DNA of 64,000 nt, from assembly GCA_019873685.1 (NCBI GenBank), contig JAIOAT010000001.1:193523-257522 (forward strand). Direction: 5' to 3'. Source of the stretch: Chloroflexota bacterium. GTDB taxonomy: Bacteria; Chloroflexota; Anaerolineae; Aggregatilineales; Ch27. Under the pieces are notes generated by a model, which saw only the letters and a program-made list of their open reading frames with translations, did not search any database and was not told the DNA's origin. Numbering within the stretch: position 1 is the first letter of the stretch; the number at the start of each line of letters is the position of its first letter. Position numbers and translations under genes: made by a program. Positions 8,467 through 17,850 of the stretch are shown here, one piece after another.

Positions 8467-10070
8467 TCTGTCTCCACCCCCAGTGTGCGCACATAGATGA
8501 CGGCGAAGATGAAGATCAGGATGAAGATGATCACCCCGATCGCGGAGGCATAGCCGCCATCCTGATTCTGGACAAGGGTCTCAAAGTTGTAGGTGGCCAT
8601 GGAAAGCTTGCGCCGTCCCAGCAGGACGTTGAAAACATCGAAGACACGCAGAGCATCCAGGGTGCGGAAAACCAACGCTACCGCGATGGTCGGTCGTAGC
8701 AGGGGGATGGTGACCGCGAAGAACTGCCGGACGCGGTTGGCTCCATCCACGGAGGCGGCTTCGTACAGGTCTTCCGGGATGGTCTGCAGACCGGCCAGCA
8801 GCAACAGGGCCATGAAGGGGGTGGTCTTCCAGACATCCACCAGAATAAGCGACCAGAGTTGAATATTCGGGTTAGCCAGCCAGGCCTGCGACTGGGAGAG
8901 GATGCCGAGGTCAACCAGCATCTTGTTCAGGATGCCGGACTGGTTATCCCGCAGCATGATCTCCCAGAGGCGGGCCGAGATCACAGTCGGGATGGCCCAG
9001 GGCACCAGCATGGCGGCGCGCATCAGACCGCGACCGCGGAACTTAGAATTGACCACCATGGCCACGAACAGGCCCAGTACCAGCTCCAGCAAGACTGACA
9101 CTACAGTGAAGAACAGTGTATTGCCCGCGCTGGAAATAAAGCTGGCGTCTATGGCGCTAATGGTCAGGCCACGCCCGCCGCCAAGGTCAATGGTCGACAC
9201 GGGCCGGAAGCCCTGCCGCAGCATCTCGCGGTCGATCATTTCCCAGCGTACTGCGCCGGTTGTGTCTGTGGCACAGGAATTAGTCTCTTCATTCAGGCGG
9301 CAGGGTACGATGTCCAGCCGGAAGCTGAGCAGCCTCGCGTAGTTGTTGAGGCCGACGAAGTTGACCGTTTGAGTGCCGGCGAAGCGTTTGTCCGTCAGGC
9401 TGGTGATAAACGTCTCTTCCAGTGGGCGAGCGGCGACCACAATCAGGACGGCCAGCGTAGGGATCAGCAGGTTCCAGGCCATGCGGGTATCGCGGGCAGT
9501 CAGTGTTTCGTCGCCCTCGAAGATCACGTTGATCAGCCGGCTGAGCCAGCGTAGAGCAACCAGCAGGACAACCAGAATGACAGCATGCGGGATTATTGCT
9601 CCCACTGCCTCAGCCCATTTGAAGCCCGTATCCGTCAGGGCCAGGACTGGCCGGCCAGCATTATAGAAGGCGCTAAGGCCCAGCACGCCCACGCCTACTG
9701 ACAGCCAGACCAGTGCAAGCTGCGCCCAGCGGGCGGCGGTGATCCCGCGCTGACGCAGCCTGACACCCAGCCAAATCAGCAATCCGCCAAGCACCAGAAC
9801 CAGGATCGGCACGACAATCCCGAAACTGTCCAGAAACGCCAGAATAAGCGACTGCTCCGACCTGCCCTGCGTGATTGCCTGGATGGTCGGGTCGCTGTTG
9901 ATACTGACAAAAAGCAGGGCAAACGCCCCCAGGCCAATCAGGATGAACAGACCGCTGATCAGCTCGATGGTCACCGCTTCGATGTCTGTGGGTGAGCGCA
10001 TGCGCTCCGGTGATGGCATGACCGGTTCGTCAATGTCTTCCAGGGGATGTTTGGGGGTTCTGGTTACCAT
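8463..10070 (-). CDS. Sugar ABC transporter permease, MalF type, with long N-terminal membrane extension
   Basis: 535 aa from ATG 10070, preceded by GGAGGGAGCG; the frame extends upstream without a ribosome site. The C-terminal 300 residues are a standard CUT1 permease: NTLFFTVVSVLLELVLGLF, then the EAA loop IPEDLYEAASVDGANRVRQF. The first 190 residues carry about four additional hydrophobic segments (such as LFILIGLGAFALLFVSI and VPILVLVLGGLLIWLGVRL), absent from ordinary 290-residue permeases. E. coli MalF also has extra N-terminal helices and a periplasmic loop; here a periplasmic insertion with two cysteines (VPCRL, NSCAT) is also visible. It pairs with the downstream MalG-type protein. 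Confidence 0.85.
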   Translation of the reverse strand: MVTRTPKHPLEDIDEPVMPSPERMRSPTDIEAVTIELISGLFILIGLGAFALLFVSINSDPTIQAITQGRSEQSLILAFLDSFGIVVPILVLVLGGLLIWLGVRLRQRGITAARWAQLALVWLSVGVGVLGLSAFYNAGRPVLALTDTGFKWAEAVGAIIPHAVILVVLLVALRWLSRLINVIFEGDETLTARDTRMAWNLLIPTLAVLIVVAARPLEETFITSLTDKRFAGTQTVNFVGLNNYARLLSFRLDIVPCRLNEETNSCATDTTGAVRWEMIDREMLRQGFRPVSTIDLGGGRGLTISAIDASFISSAGNTLFFTVVSVLLELVLGLFVAMVVNSKFRGRGLMRAAMLVPWAIPTVISARLWEIMLRDNQSGILNKMLVDLGILSQSQAWLANPNIQLWSLILVDVWKTTPFMALLLLAGLQTIPEDLYEAASVDGANRVRQFFAVTIPLLRPTIAVALVFRTLDALRVFDVFNVLLGRRKLSMATYNFETLVQNQDGGYASAIGVIIFILIFIFAVIYVRTLGVETE

Positions 10071-10244
10071 TCGCTCCCTCCTGCGGGAGGACTTTCGCGG
10101 CGCATAGCCCCGGTAGTGATCCAGCGTACAAATGGTTGATACTTGTTCAGGTGAAAGGAACAATCCTCATGCAGCCGATTTGGGGGAAGTCTTCTGAGCC
10201 GGACTCTATTCTGCTACCTGCTACTGGCAGGGCAGGCAATTGAT

Positions 10245-10271
10245 CTGGGGGTAGGGTGGACCTACCCCCAG
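10245..10271 (-). other. Strong intergenic hairpin between binding-protein and permease genes
   Basis: Perfect 11-base inverted repeat CTGGGGGTAGG (10245-10255) / CCTACCCCCAG (10261-10271), loop of 5, and no T-run on the minus strand. Such hairpins after the binding-protein gene of ABC operons commonly protect the upstream mRNA from 3-prime decay, allowing more binding protein than permease. That role here is inferred from position. Confidence 0.6.
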
Positions 10272-10312
10272 ACGCACTTCAGCGCGTGTCAGGATTCAAC
10301 GATCCCCAACGG

Positions 10313-11620
10313 CTATTTGCCGAGGAGGTCCGCCAGATCCAGTTCCAGCAGTTCCAGAGCGACCGCGGCGTCCTGTTCGCCAGTCAGGATGCTATGCACG
10401 GCGGTGAAGTAAGCGGTCGAGACGGCGTTGTAGTTCGGAGCAGACAGGGTCGACGGACGGGCTACAGCGTTGATGAAGACGTCATACAGGCTGCCGAAGA
10501 ACGGCGCAGCGGCCAGGACTTCCTCATCCTCGTACAGGGACATGATTGTCGGGTTGAACGACCCTTCGACTGCGCGAATCTTCTGTTCCGCAGCGCTGGC
10601 CAGGTAAACAGCCACAGCAGCAGCCGCGTCCGGATTCTTGGAGTACTTGGAGACAGCCAGCTGCCAGCCGCCCAGAGTGGCTGCACCATGACCGCTGGCA
10701 CCGAAGGGCAGCGGAGCAACATCGAACAGGCCCTTGATCGGGCTGTCGTCAGCGTTGCCGAGGCTATAGGCATACGGCCAGTTGCGCATGAAGGCGGCGT
10801 TACCAGCCTGCCAGACCGCCCGGGCGTCTTCCTCAGCGTAGCTGGTCACGCCGTCAGGGCTGATGGTGCCCACCCAGCTGGCAGCGCGCTCAAAGGCGGC
10901 GATGGTCGCCTCATTGTTGACCTCAATCTCGCCAGTTTCCGGGTTGACGATCTGGGTGTCGCTCTCGCTGTACTGCCACTCCAGCGCGTCGCAGGTCAGG
11001 CCTTCGTAGGCATTGCCCTGCCATACAAATCCCCAGAATTCGGCATTGCCGGCAGCACGTTCACCATCCTGAATGACCTGAGCCATCTCGGTCAGTTCAT
11101 CCCAGGTTGCTGGCGGGGCGTCAAAACCATACTTCTCCAGAAGGTCGGTGCGATAGTACAGCAGACCGGCATCGGTGAACCACGGAATGCCGACCAGCGC
11201 GCCATCTACCGTATTGTTCTGGATGATGGCCGGGAAGTGAGCGGCGATCTCCTCCTCGGTCAGATACGGGGTGAGGTCGATCAGGTGCTCAGCCAGGTCG
11301 CCAGGCCAGATCACATCAATCTGGAAGACGTCGACATCGCCACTCTGAGCCTCAAAGAGTTGCAGATAGAAGCCCAGACGATCCTGCACCATGTCGGGCG
11401 TTTCCAGAACGGTCACGGTGATATTGGGGCAGGCTTCCATGAAGCGCTCAGCGCCAGCGCGGGTCAGTTCCAGTTCCTGGCCCACGGCGCCAGCGGCTAC
11501 CACGACAGTCGCTTCTTCATCGGTAAAGCACTTGATCTCAGGTTCCTGGGCGGTCACAGCGACGGGGAAGGCTGCCATGACCAGGATGACTACCAGGAGA
11601 AGGGCGGTTAGTTTGCGCAT
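10313..11620 (-). CDS. Sugar ABC transporter substrate-binding protein, trehalose/maltose type
   Basis: 435 aa from ATG 11620 with GAGGAGC seven bases upstream. A signal peptide covers residues 1-24 (LLLVVILVMAAFPVAVTAQ) without a clear lipobox. The body is a family 1 solute-binding protein: DVFQIDVIWPGDLAEHL, GIPWFTDAGLLYYRTDLLEKYG, PATWDELTEMAQ, and SKYSKNPDAAAAVAVYLAS, closest in style to trehalose/maltose binding proteins (ThuE/LpqY-like). It captures the sugar outside the membrane and delivers it to the two permeases downstream. The substrate assignment rests on the treS neighbour. Confidence 0.85.
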   Translation of the reverse strand: MRKLTALLLVVILVMAAFPVAVTAQEPEIKCFTDEEATVVVAAGAVGQELELTRAGAERFMEACPNITVTVLETPDMVQDRLGFYLQLFEAQSGDVDVFQIDVIWPGDLAEHLIDLTPYLTEEEIAAHFPAIIQNNTVDGALVGIPWFTDAGLLYYRTDLLEKYGFDAPPATWDELTEMAQVIQDGERAAGNAEFWGFVWQGNAYEGLTCDALEWQYSESDTQIVNPETGEIEVNNEATIAAFERAASWVGTISPDGVTSYAEEDARAVWQAGNAAFMRNWPYAYSLGNADDSPIKGLFDVAPLPFGASGHGAATLGGWQLAVSKYSKNPDAAAAVAVYLASAAEQKIRAVEGSFNPTIMSLYEDEEVLAAAPFFGSLYDVFINAVARPSTLSAPNYNAVSTAYFTAVHSILTGEQDAAVALELLELDLADLLGK

Positions 11621-11737
11621 GTCTAGCTCCTCAAAAAGATGCAAATGTCAGGACGTCAGCAGTTGAGAGTGCAAGTCTCACCAGATGCTCGTATCCCCCT
11701 TTCCCTTATAGTAATTGAAAAACTGAAAATCCGATGC

Positions 11738-12778
11738 TCATGATTCACGCAGAGGCGCCGTCGAGTGACGGATAACAAGGCGAGTTTCTAGGAGAACACG
11801 ATGCGGCACCGGGGGATCGCCCTGGATCAGCTGCATCAGCATCTCTCCGGCGCGCACACCGAGCTGGACGACCGGAATGTGAATTGTCGTCAGGCCAGGC
11901 GCCAGGTAACTGGCGAGCGGGATGTCATCAAAACCCACGATAGAGATGTCGGCTGGGATGTGCAGGCCCGCTTCCTGGATGGCTCTGATAGCCCCGAAAG
12001 CGACGACATCGCTAGCAGCGAACACGGCAGTAGGACGCTCAGGCAGGTCAAGGAGATGACGCATTGCCTCGTAACCGCCCTGGTCAGTAAAGGTCGGATT
12101 GATCTGAATGTAGCGATCTTCGCAGGGCAGCCCGGCGTTGAGCAGCGCCTGTCGATAGCCTTCCAGACGATCGCTACTGGCTGTGTAGTTGAGCGGGCCG
12201 TTGGTGATATGGGCAATACGGCGATGGCCGAGATCGATCAGGTGCTGTACGGCAGTCCGAGCGCTGGCGACGTTGTCTACGTCAACGCTGTAGAGCTCCT
12301 CAAAGTCCGGCTTGCCGTTGACGACGATTGGCACGCTTTCACGGTGCAGGTCCCGCAGTTCGGTGTCATCTACCACCGGCCCGGAGATGATGAGTCCATC
12401 GACGCGCTGCGTGCGAACTAACTCTGTATACGCGCCAGCGGAGGCATCGTGGCCGACGGCCTCGAACAGCAGGCGGTAGTTGTCTGCGCTGATAGCTTGA
12501 GTCACACCGCTGAGCAAGCCGCCCAGGAAGCCATTTACCAGCAGTTCGTCGGGTACCTGGCGCAGGATGAATGCGACCGTCTGCGAACGTCCGGTAGCCA
12601 ACGAACGAGCGGCGAAGGTGCGGGCATAGTTGAGGTTAGCGACGGCCTGCCAGACACGGGCGCGGGTTGCAGCGGAGATATTCACATTGGGCGTGTTGTT
12701 GAGGACGAAAGAAACCGTCGTCCGCGACACGCCCGCTTCATCGGCCACCTGCTGCATGGTCACTCGTTTGCCGGACAT
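11738..12778 (-). CDS. LacI/GalR-family transcriptional regulator of the trehalose cassette
   Basis: 346 aa from ATG 12778; a TTG at 12814 lies in frame but falls inside the operator region. The N-terminal helix-turn-helix reads [22 protein letters not shown], the hinge helix follows at about residue 50, and the remainder is a periplasmic-binding-protein-like effector domain ([56 protein letters not shown]). It is the first gene of a minus-strand cluster with a sugar importer and treS. Two tandem operator-like elements sit between its promoter and start, so it likely represses itself and perhaps the cassette, responding to a disaccharide. Confidence 0.88.
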   Translation of the reverse strand: MSGKRVTMQQVADEAGVSRTTVSFVLNNTPNVNISAATRARVWQAVANLNYARTFAARSLATGRSQTVAFILRQVPDELLVNGFLGGLLSGVTQAISADNYRLLFEAVGHDASAGAYTELVRTQRVDGLIISGPVVDDTELRDLHRESVPIVVNGKPDFEELYSVDVDNVASARTAVQHLIDLGHRRIAHITNGPLNYTASSDRLEGYRQALLNAGLPCEDRYIQINPTFTDQGGYEAMRHLLDLPERPTAVFAASDVVAFGAIRAIQEAGLHIPADISIVGFDDIPLASYLAPGLTTIHIPVVQLGVRAGEMLMQLIQGDPPVPHRVLLETRLVIRHSTAPLRES

Positions 12779-12813
12779 GCTGACCCCGCGTAAAGAGTCC
12801 CATAGAGTGATCA

Positions 12814-12829
12814 AGTAAAGCGCGTTACT
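12814..12829. promoter_or_regulatory. LacI-type operator, copy 1
   Basis: AGTAAAGCGCGTTACT is a 16-base near-perfect palindrome (AGTAA/TTACT arms around GCGC; one mismatched pair). Length, central CG and symmetry are typical of LacI/GalR operators. It lies just downstream of the promoter at 12847-12875 and upstream of the regulator's start. Confidence 0.65.
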
Positions 12830-12842
12830 AAACCGCGTTACT
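12827..12842. promoter_or_regulatory. LacI-type operator, copy 2
   Basis: ACTAAACCGCGTTACT repeats the first element with two changes, offset by 13 bases and overlapping it by three. The shared half CGCGTTACT suggests a second, weaker site for the same repressor. Confidence 0.5.
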
Positions 12843-12846
12843 TTTC

Positions 12847-12875
12847 ACTATACGCCCGAGTTAGTGCGGTGTCAA
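12847..12875 (-). promoter_or_regulatory. Sigma70-type promoter of the LacI-family regulator
   Basis: Minus strand TTGACA (12875-12870), 17-base spacer, TATAGT (12852-12847). The predicted start point falls at about 12840, within operator copy 2, which fits autorepression. Confidence 0.75.
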
Positions 12876-12940
12876 GCAAGTCGTTGTGCATCTATTGGCA
12901 GGATGTCTGGGTAGTATGACTATATTAGCATAGAGCTACA

Positions 12941-12979
12941 AATAAAATAAGTGTGCCCGGCCAGTGACCGGACACACTT
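12941..12979 (-). terminator. Intrinsic terminator after the DHOD-like gene
   Basis: Stem AAGTGTG/CACACTT extended after one mismatch by CCGG/CCGG (12949-12960 with 12968-12979), then ATTTTATTT on the minus strand. It ends 34 bases past the gene's stop. Confidence 0.7.
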
Positions 12980-13012
12980 AGACGCTCCGAATGGAAGCCT
13001 GCGGCGGGGGGA

Positions 13013-13999
13013 TCAGTGCGCGCCGCTGAGCAGCTTGACGTACTGGGCGCGCTCAAAAGCAAAGGGGTCGTCACAATTCTTCTGGCTGAGCTTGCCCCGG
13101 AAGTCGGCCAGGGTGTTGTAGCCTCTTTCCTCCATCCAGTTCTGGATGTCCAGAAGCATGGTGGAGATGTAAGGAATGCCGTTCTTCAGCAGTGTGGCGG
13201 CAACCTGGACGACCGTCGCTCCGGCCAGGAGCGCCTTGATGACATCGCGTCCGGTGTGAACACCGGTGTTGACGGCGATATCAAGGCCAGTGCGGCCATA
13301 GAGCAGCGCTGCCCAGCGCAGGGGCACTTTCAGCTCAGCAGGGGTGCTGAGGACCATTTCGTTGATGAGGGATTCAGTATCCGGGTCAATGTCTGGCTGG
13401 AGGAAGCGGTTGAAGATCACCACCGCATTCACGCCGCGCTTTTCCAGCTCTTTGACGACATTGGCCGGGGCAGTGTAGAACGGGCTGAGTTTCACCGCGA
13501 TGGGTAGCGAAACCTCTTTGCGGATGGCTTCAATGACATCGTAAAGCTGTTGTTCGATGACACTACCGGGCTGGTTCGGGTCTGCAGGCACGGCATAGAC
13601 GTTGATCTCCAGGCCATTGACGCCGGTATCGGCCAGCTGCCGCGCATAGGTTGTCCAGGCGCCCGGCGAGACCGCATTCAGGCTGGCGAAGATAGGCAGG
13701 GTCACAGCTTTGCGCGTCTTTTCCACCCACATCAGGTGTTCCTTGATCCCGCCGTGTTCCACCCTTGGAAAGTAAGACATCGCTTCGGCAAAGCTTTCAG
13801 CGCCGATGGCGAGCGCTTCTTCCATCCGCCACTGATCCAGGGAGATCTGCTCTTCAAACAGGGAGCGGATAACCAGCGCACCAGCACCGGCGCTTTCCGC
13901 CATCTGCACGCGATCGACGTAGCTAGAAACGGAGCTAGCGGCCACCATCACGGGGCTTTTGAGGGGGATGCCCATATAAGTCGTCTTGAGGTCAGCCAT
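13013..13999 (-). CDS. Dihydroorotate dehydrogenase-like flavoprotein, PFOR-associated
   Basis: 328 aa from ATG 13999 (AGGAGAAAG upstream). It is a TIM-barrel protein of the DHOD family: TTYMGIPLKSPVMVAAS at the start, LPIAVKLSPFYT, VNAVVIFNRFLQPDID, and AVNTGVHTGRDVIKALLAGA for flavin-phosphate binding. The usual class 1 active-site segment (NLSCPN) is replaced by EINVYAVPADPNQ, as in a DHOD-like subgroup of unknown reaction often found beside pyruvate-ferredoxin oxidoreductase genes. Here it is divergent from such a gene with a shared 224-base regulatory region. It therefore probably does not make pyrimidines; an FMN-dependent redox role linked to ferredoxin is an inference. Confidence 0.8.
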   Translation of the reverse strand: MADLKTTYMGIPLKSPVMVAASSVSSYVDRVQMAESAGAGALVIRSLFEEQISLDQWRMEEALAIGAESFAEAMSYFPRVEHGGIKEHLMWVEKTRKAVTLPIFASLNAVSPGAWTTYARQLADTGVNGLEINVYAVPADPNQPGSVIEQQLYDVIEAIRKEVSLPIAVKLSPFYTAPANVVKELEKRGVNAVVIFNRFLQPDIDPDTESLINEMVLSTPAELKVPLRWAALLYGRTGLDIAVNTGVHTGRDVIKALLAGATVVQVAATLLKNGIPYISTMLLDIQNWMEERGYNTLADFRGKLSQKNCDDPFAFERAQYVKLLSGAH

Positions 14000-14109
14000 C
14001 AATCTTTCTCCTCTTGTAGAAACAAATGTTGCTGCCAATAACTGCCGGGTCTGTAAGTGGGTGAGGCCATTCCAGGCCAATTCTACCGTATAACTGCGCA
14101 GGGGAGAAG

Positions 14110-14152
14110 ATAAGTGATAACTGACACCAAACTCATGCTGTTATTCACTTAT
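14110..14152. promoter_or_regulatory. Inverted repeat in the divergent DHOD-like/PFOR promoter region
   Basis: ATAAGTGATAAC (14110-14121) and GTTATTCACTTAT (14140-14152) are reverse complements apart from one inserted base, separated by 18 bases. It is the only obvious symmetry in this intergenic space and is a candidate operator for coordinated control of both genes. The binding protein is unknown. Confidence 0.5.
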
Positions 14153-14223
14153 GAGAACCGGATCGCCATGTTACTCTAGGGCCGAATATGGACTACTGTG
14201 TCTAGCAGCTAGGAAGGGTAATC

Positions 14224-17200
14224 ATGGCTGATCAAGAAGCGCGCCGGATCGTCACCATTGATGCCAATACGGCGGCGGCTCATGTTGCCCATGCATTGAG
14301 CGAAGTCATCGCGATCTATCCGATCACGCCTTCCTCTCCCATGGGCGAACTGGCTGATGAGAAATCGGCCAACAACGAGACGAACATCTGGGGGACTGTG
14401 CCGACTGTGGTTGAAATGCAGTCGGAAGGCGGCGCGGCTGGTGCGGTGCACGGGGCGATGACGACCGGTGCACTCACGACCACTTTCACGGCTTCGCAGG
14501 GTCTGCTCCTGATGATCCCCAACATGTACAAGATCGCCGGGGAGCTGACGCCTACGGTCTTCCATGTGGCAGCGCGCTCGCTGGCGGCGCAGGGATTGTC
14601 CATTTTTGGCGATCATTCCGACGTGATGGCGGCCCGTTCCACCGGCTTCGCCATGCTGGCGTCCAATAATGTCCAGGAAGCCATGGACTTTGCGCTGATC
14701 GCGCATGCGGCGACGCTGAAGGCGCGTGTGCCGTTTGTCCATTTCTTCGATGGCTTCCGTACGTCGCACGAAATTCAGAAGGTTGAGGAACTGAGCCAGG
14801 ACACGATGCGCGCGATGATCGATGAGGAGGCCCTGGCGGCTCATCGCGCGCGCGGGCTTAGCCCGGATCGCCCGGTCATTCGCGGTACGGCCCAGAACCC
14901 CGATGTCTACTTCCAGGGGCGTGAGACGGTCAACCGCTACTACCTGCAGGCGGCTGCAATCGTGCAGCAGTGCATGAATGATCTGGCCAAACTGACGGGC
15001 CGCCAGTATCACCTGTTCGATTATGTTGGCGCGCCTGACGCGGAACGCGTGATCGTGGTGATGGGGTCCGGCGCGGAAACGGTCCACGAAGTCGTCGAGA
15101 AACTGCAGGCTGACGGCGAGAAGGTAGGCCTGGTCAAAGTGCGGCTGTACCGGCCGTTTGACAATCGGGCCTTTGTGGCTGCACTGCCCAAGACCGTCAA
15201 GAAGATCGCTGTGCTTGACCGCACCAAGGAACCCGGCGCGACTGGCGAGCCGTTGTACCTGGATGTCCGCGCGGCGGTTGACGAAGCGGTTGAGGAAGGC
15301 GTGCTCAGTAAGTCGCCGCTGATTGTGGGCGGGCGCTATGGCCTGGGTTCCAAGGAATTCAACCCTGGCATGGCCAAGGCAGTGTTTGACAACCTGTCCG
15401 CCGACAAGCCCAAGAATCACTTCACCATCGGCATTATTGACGATGTGGCTGGCACCAGCCTGGAATGGGACGATAGCTGGTCCAGCGAGCCGGCCGGTGT
15501 ACATACGGCTGTGTTCTGGGGCCTCGGCTCTGACGGCACGGTTGGCGCGAACAAGAACACGATCAAGATCATCGGTGAGGCAACCGACTACTACACACAG
15601 GGCTACTTCGTCTACGATTCGAAGAAGGCTGGTACGCGCACTGTCTCGCACCTGCGCTTCAGCAAGCATCCCATTCGTAGCCCGTACCTGGTGCAGAAGA
15701 CCAACTTCCTGGCCTGCCATAACTTCAGCTTCCTGGAGCGGTATGAGATGCTCAGTGCACTGAAGGAAGGCGGGACGTTCCTGCTGAACAGCCCTTACGG
15801 TGCTGACGAAGTCTGGGATCATCTGCCGCGCGAGGTGCAGGAAGCTCTGATCGAGAAGAAGGCCAAGTTCTACGTCATCGATGCGCTGGGGATTGCCAAG
15901 TCGCTCGGCCTTGGTGGGCGCATCAATACCACGATGCAGGCGGCTTACTTCGCCATCTCCGGTGTGCTCCCGGAAGACGAAGCCCAGCGCATGATCGAAC
16001 TGGCCATCGAAGATACCTATGGCAAGAAGGGCAAGGCGGTCGTGGATATGAATGTCCGCGCTGCCGCGATTGCCAAGGAGCGTATTCAGGAAGTCAAGGT
16101 GCCGAACAAGGTCACCAGCACAATCCGGATCGCTCCGCCCGTACCGGATGACGCGCCGGAATTCGTGCGTAAGGTGACGGCAGAGATCATTGCCGGGCGC
16201 GGAGACTGGCTGCCGGTCTCGGCTATGCCGGAAGATGGCACCTTCCCGGTGGGGACGACCAAGTACGAGAAGCGTAACATCGCTTCGGAAATCCCGGTCT
16301 GGGAGCCGGACATCTGCATCCAGTGTAATCAGTGCTCGTTTGTGTGCCCGCACGCTGCAATCCGCACCAAGGTGTACGATGCTTCCTATGCTAACGGCAA
16401 CGCGCCCAAGACGTTCAAGTCTGTGGATGCGACCGGGCGCCAGTTTGCGGGGATGAAGTTCACCGTCCAGGTGGCACCAGAGGACTGCACGGGTTGCTCG
16501 CTGTGCGTGGAGGCCTGCCCCGCTTTCGAGAAGGTCAACGGTGTCAAGACCGACAAGAAGGCCATTAACATGGCTCCGCAGGCGCCGCTGCGAGAGGCTG
16601 AGGCTGAGAACTTCGCCTACTTCCTCTCCATTCCGGATACCGATCCGTCGCTGTTCAGCCGCTTCAGCGTCAAGGGTTCGCAGTTGCTGCGCCCGCTGTT
16701 TGAGTTCTCCGGCGCCTGCGCAGGCTGCGGGGAGACCCCCTACATCAAGCTGATGACGCAGTTGTTTGGCGACCGCGTCCTGATTGCCAACGCAACCGGC
16801 TGCTCGTCGATCTACGGCGGCAACTTGCCCACGACACCTTACACCACGAGGGCAGATGGCCGCGGCCCGGCCTGGTCGAACTCGCTGTTTGAGGACAACG
16901 CCGAGTTTGGCATGGGTATGCGGTTGACGGTTGACAAGCTGACCCAGTACGCCTTCGAGCTTCTGGATAGAGCGATCCAGGCGCTGCCGGGCCAGCAGGA
17001 GCTACTGACGGCCATCCGCGATGCTGACCAGAGCGAGCAGGAAGGCATTGAAGCGCAGCGTGCCCGCGTTGAGCAGCTAAAGGCGCTACTGGCCAAGGAC
17101 AGCAGCAAGCTGGCTCAGCAGCTGCTTTCAGTGGCCGATTACCTGGTGACCAAGAGCGTCTGGATCATCGGCGGTGATGGCTGGGCTTACGACATCGGCT

Positions 17201-17790
17201 ACGGCGGTCTGGATCACGTACTGGCATCCGGTGCGAATGTGAATATCCTGGTGCTGGATACGGCCGTCTACTCCAACACCGGCGGGCAGGCTTCCAAGGC
17301 TACGCCGCGCGCTGCAGTAGCCAAATTCGCTGCGGCGGGCAAGCCGGCTCGCAAGAAGGACCTGGGCATGATGGCGATGAGCTATGGCAACGTCTACGTT
17401 GCTCAGGTGGCGATGGGCGCCAACATGACCCACACCGTCCGGGCCTTCCGCGAAGCTGAAGCCTATCCGGGGCCGTCCCTGATCATCGCCTATGCGCACT
17501 GCATCGCCCATGGCATCGATATGGCGAAGGGCCTCGATGTACAGAAGGAAGCCGTGGAATCGGGCTTCTGGCCGCTGTACCGCTACAATCCTGCGGTGGA
17601 GCAGGGCAAGAACCCCTTCAGCCTGGATTCCAAGATGGATATCGAGCAGCTGGAGGAGTTCATGTACAAGCAGGGCCGCTTCAACATCCTGCGCAAGGCA
17701 GATCCGGAGCGCGCCACCAAGCTGGCCGAGCTGGTTCACCGGGATGTTCTGGAGCGCTGGCAGCAATACCAGCGAATGGCTGAAGCCTAG
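14224..17790 (+). CDS. nifJ: Pyruvate:ferredoxin (flavodoxin) oxidoreductase, single-chain
   Basis: 1188 aa, ATG 14224 after GGAAGGG. All domains of homodimeric PFOR are in order: N-terminal pyruvate/thiamine domain (VIAIYPITPSSPMGELAD), transketolase C-like domain, gamma domain, a two-cluster ferredoxin domain with CIQCNQCSFVCP (C698, C701, C704, C708) and CTGCSLCVEACP (C755, C758, C761, C765), and a C-terminal thiamine domain with CAGCGETPY (C832, C835), ATGCSS, and the ThDP/Mg motif GGDGWAYDIGYGG. It converts pyruvate and CoA to acetyl-CoA, CO2 and reduced ferredoxin, or the reverse, in the cytoplasm. It stands alone before a strong terminator and opposite the DHOD-like gene. Confidence 0.95.
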   Translation: MADQEARRIVTIDANTAAAHVAHALSEVIAIYPITPSSPMGELADEKSANNETNIWGTVPTVVEMQSEGGAAGAVHGAMTTGALTTTFTASQGLLLMIPNMYKIAGELTPTVFHVAARSLAAQGLSIFGDHSDVMAARSTGFAMLASNNVQEAMDFALIAHAATLKARVPFVHFFDGFRTSHEIQKVEELSQDTMRAMIDEEALAAHRARGLSPDRPVIRGTAQNPDVYFQGRETVNRYYLQAAAIVQQCMNDLAKLTGRQYHLFDYVGAPDAERVIVVMGSGAETVHEVVEKLQADGEKVGLVKVRLYRPFDNRAFVAALPKTVKKIAVLDRTKEPGATGEPLYLDVRAAVDEAVEEGVLSKSPLIVGGRYGLGSKEFNPGMAKAVFDNLSADKPKNHFTIGIIDDVAGTSLEWDDSWSSEPAGVHTAVFWGLGSDGTVGANKNTIKIIGEATDYYTQGYFVYDSKKAGTRTVSHLRFSKHPIRSPYLVQKTNFLACHNFSFLERYEMLSALKEGGTFLLNSPYGADEVWDHLPREVQEALIEKKAKFYVIDALGIAKSLGLGGRINTTMQAAYFAISGVLPEDEAQRMIELAIEDTYGKKGKAVVDMNVRAAAIAKERIQEVKVPNKVTSTIRIAPPVPDDAPEFVRKVTAEIIAGRGDWLPVSAMPEDGTFPVGTTKYEKRNIASEIPVWEPDICIQCNQCSFVCPHAAIRTKVYDASYANGNAPKTFKSVDATGRQFAGMKFTVQVAPEDCTGCSLCVEACPAFEKVNGVKTDKKAINMAPQAPLREAEAENFAYFLSIPDTDPSLFSRFSVKGSQLLRPLFEFSGACAGCGETPYIKLMTQLFGDRVLIANATGCSSIYGGNLPTTPYTTRADGRGPAWSNSLFEDNAEFGMGMRLTVDKLTQYAFELLDRAIQALPGQQELLTAIRDADQSEQEGIEAQRARVEQLKALLAKDSSKLAQQLLSVADYLVTKSVWIIGGDGWAYDIGYGGLDHVLASGANVNILVLDTAVYSNTGGQASKATPRAAVAKFAAAGKPARKKDLGMMAMSYGNVYVAQVAMGANMTHTVRAFREAEAYPGPSLIIAYAHCIAHGIDMAKGLDVQKEAVESGFWPLYRYNPAVEQGKNPFSLDSKMDIEQLEEFMYKQGRFNILRKADPERATKLAELVHRDVLERWQQYQRMAEA

Positions 17791-17812
17791 CACTTACAGA
17801 TACTGCAGCCAC

Positions 17813-17850
17813 AACTGCCTGTCGGTATTACCGGCAGGCAGTTTCTTTTT
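17813..17850 (+). terminator. Intrinsic terminator after PFOR
   Basis: Thirteen-pair stem (17813-17825 with 17831-17843, one G-U pair), loop TATTA, followed by a run containing TTTCTTTTT. It lies 23 bases after the stop codon. Confidence 0.9.

Noticed and set aside
10256-11611. 451-codon plus-strand frame opposite the sugar-binding protein
   Set aside because: Antisense to a confident gene with signal peptide and family motifs; composition is that of a complement strand.
14209-16353. 714-codon open frame antisense to PFOR
   Set aside because: It mirrors the codon bias of the PFOR gene, has no recognisable motif or ribosome site, and resembles other antisense shadows over GC-rich genes.
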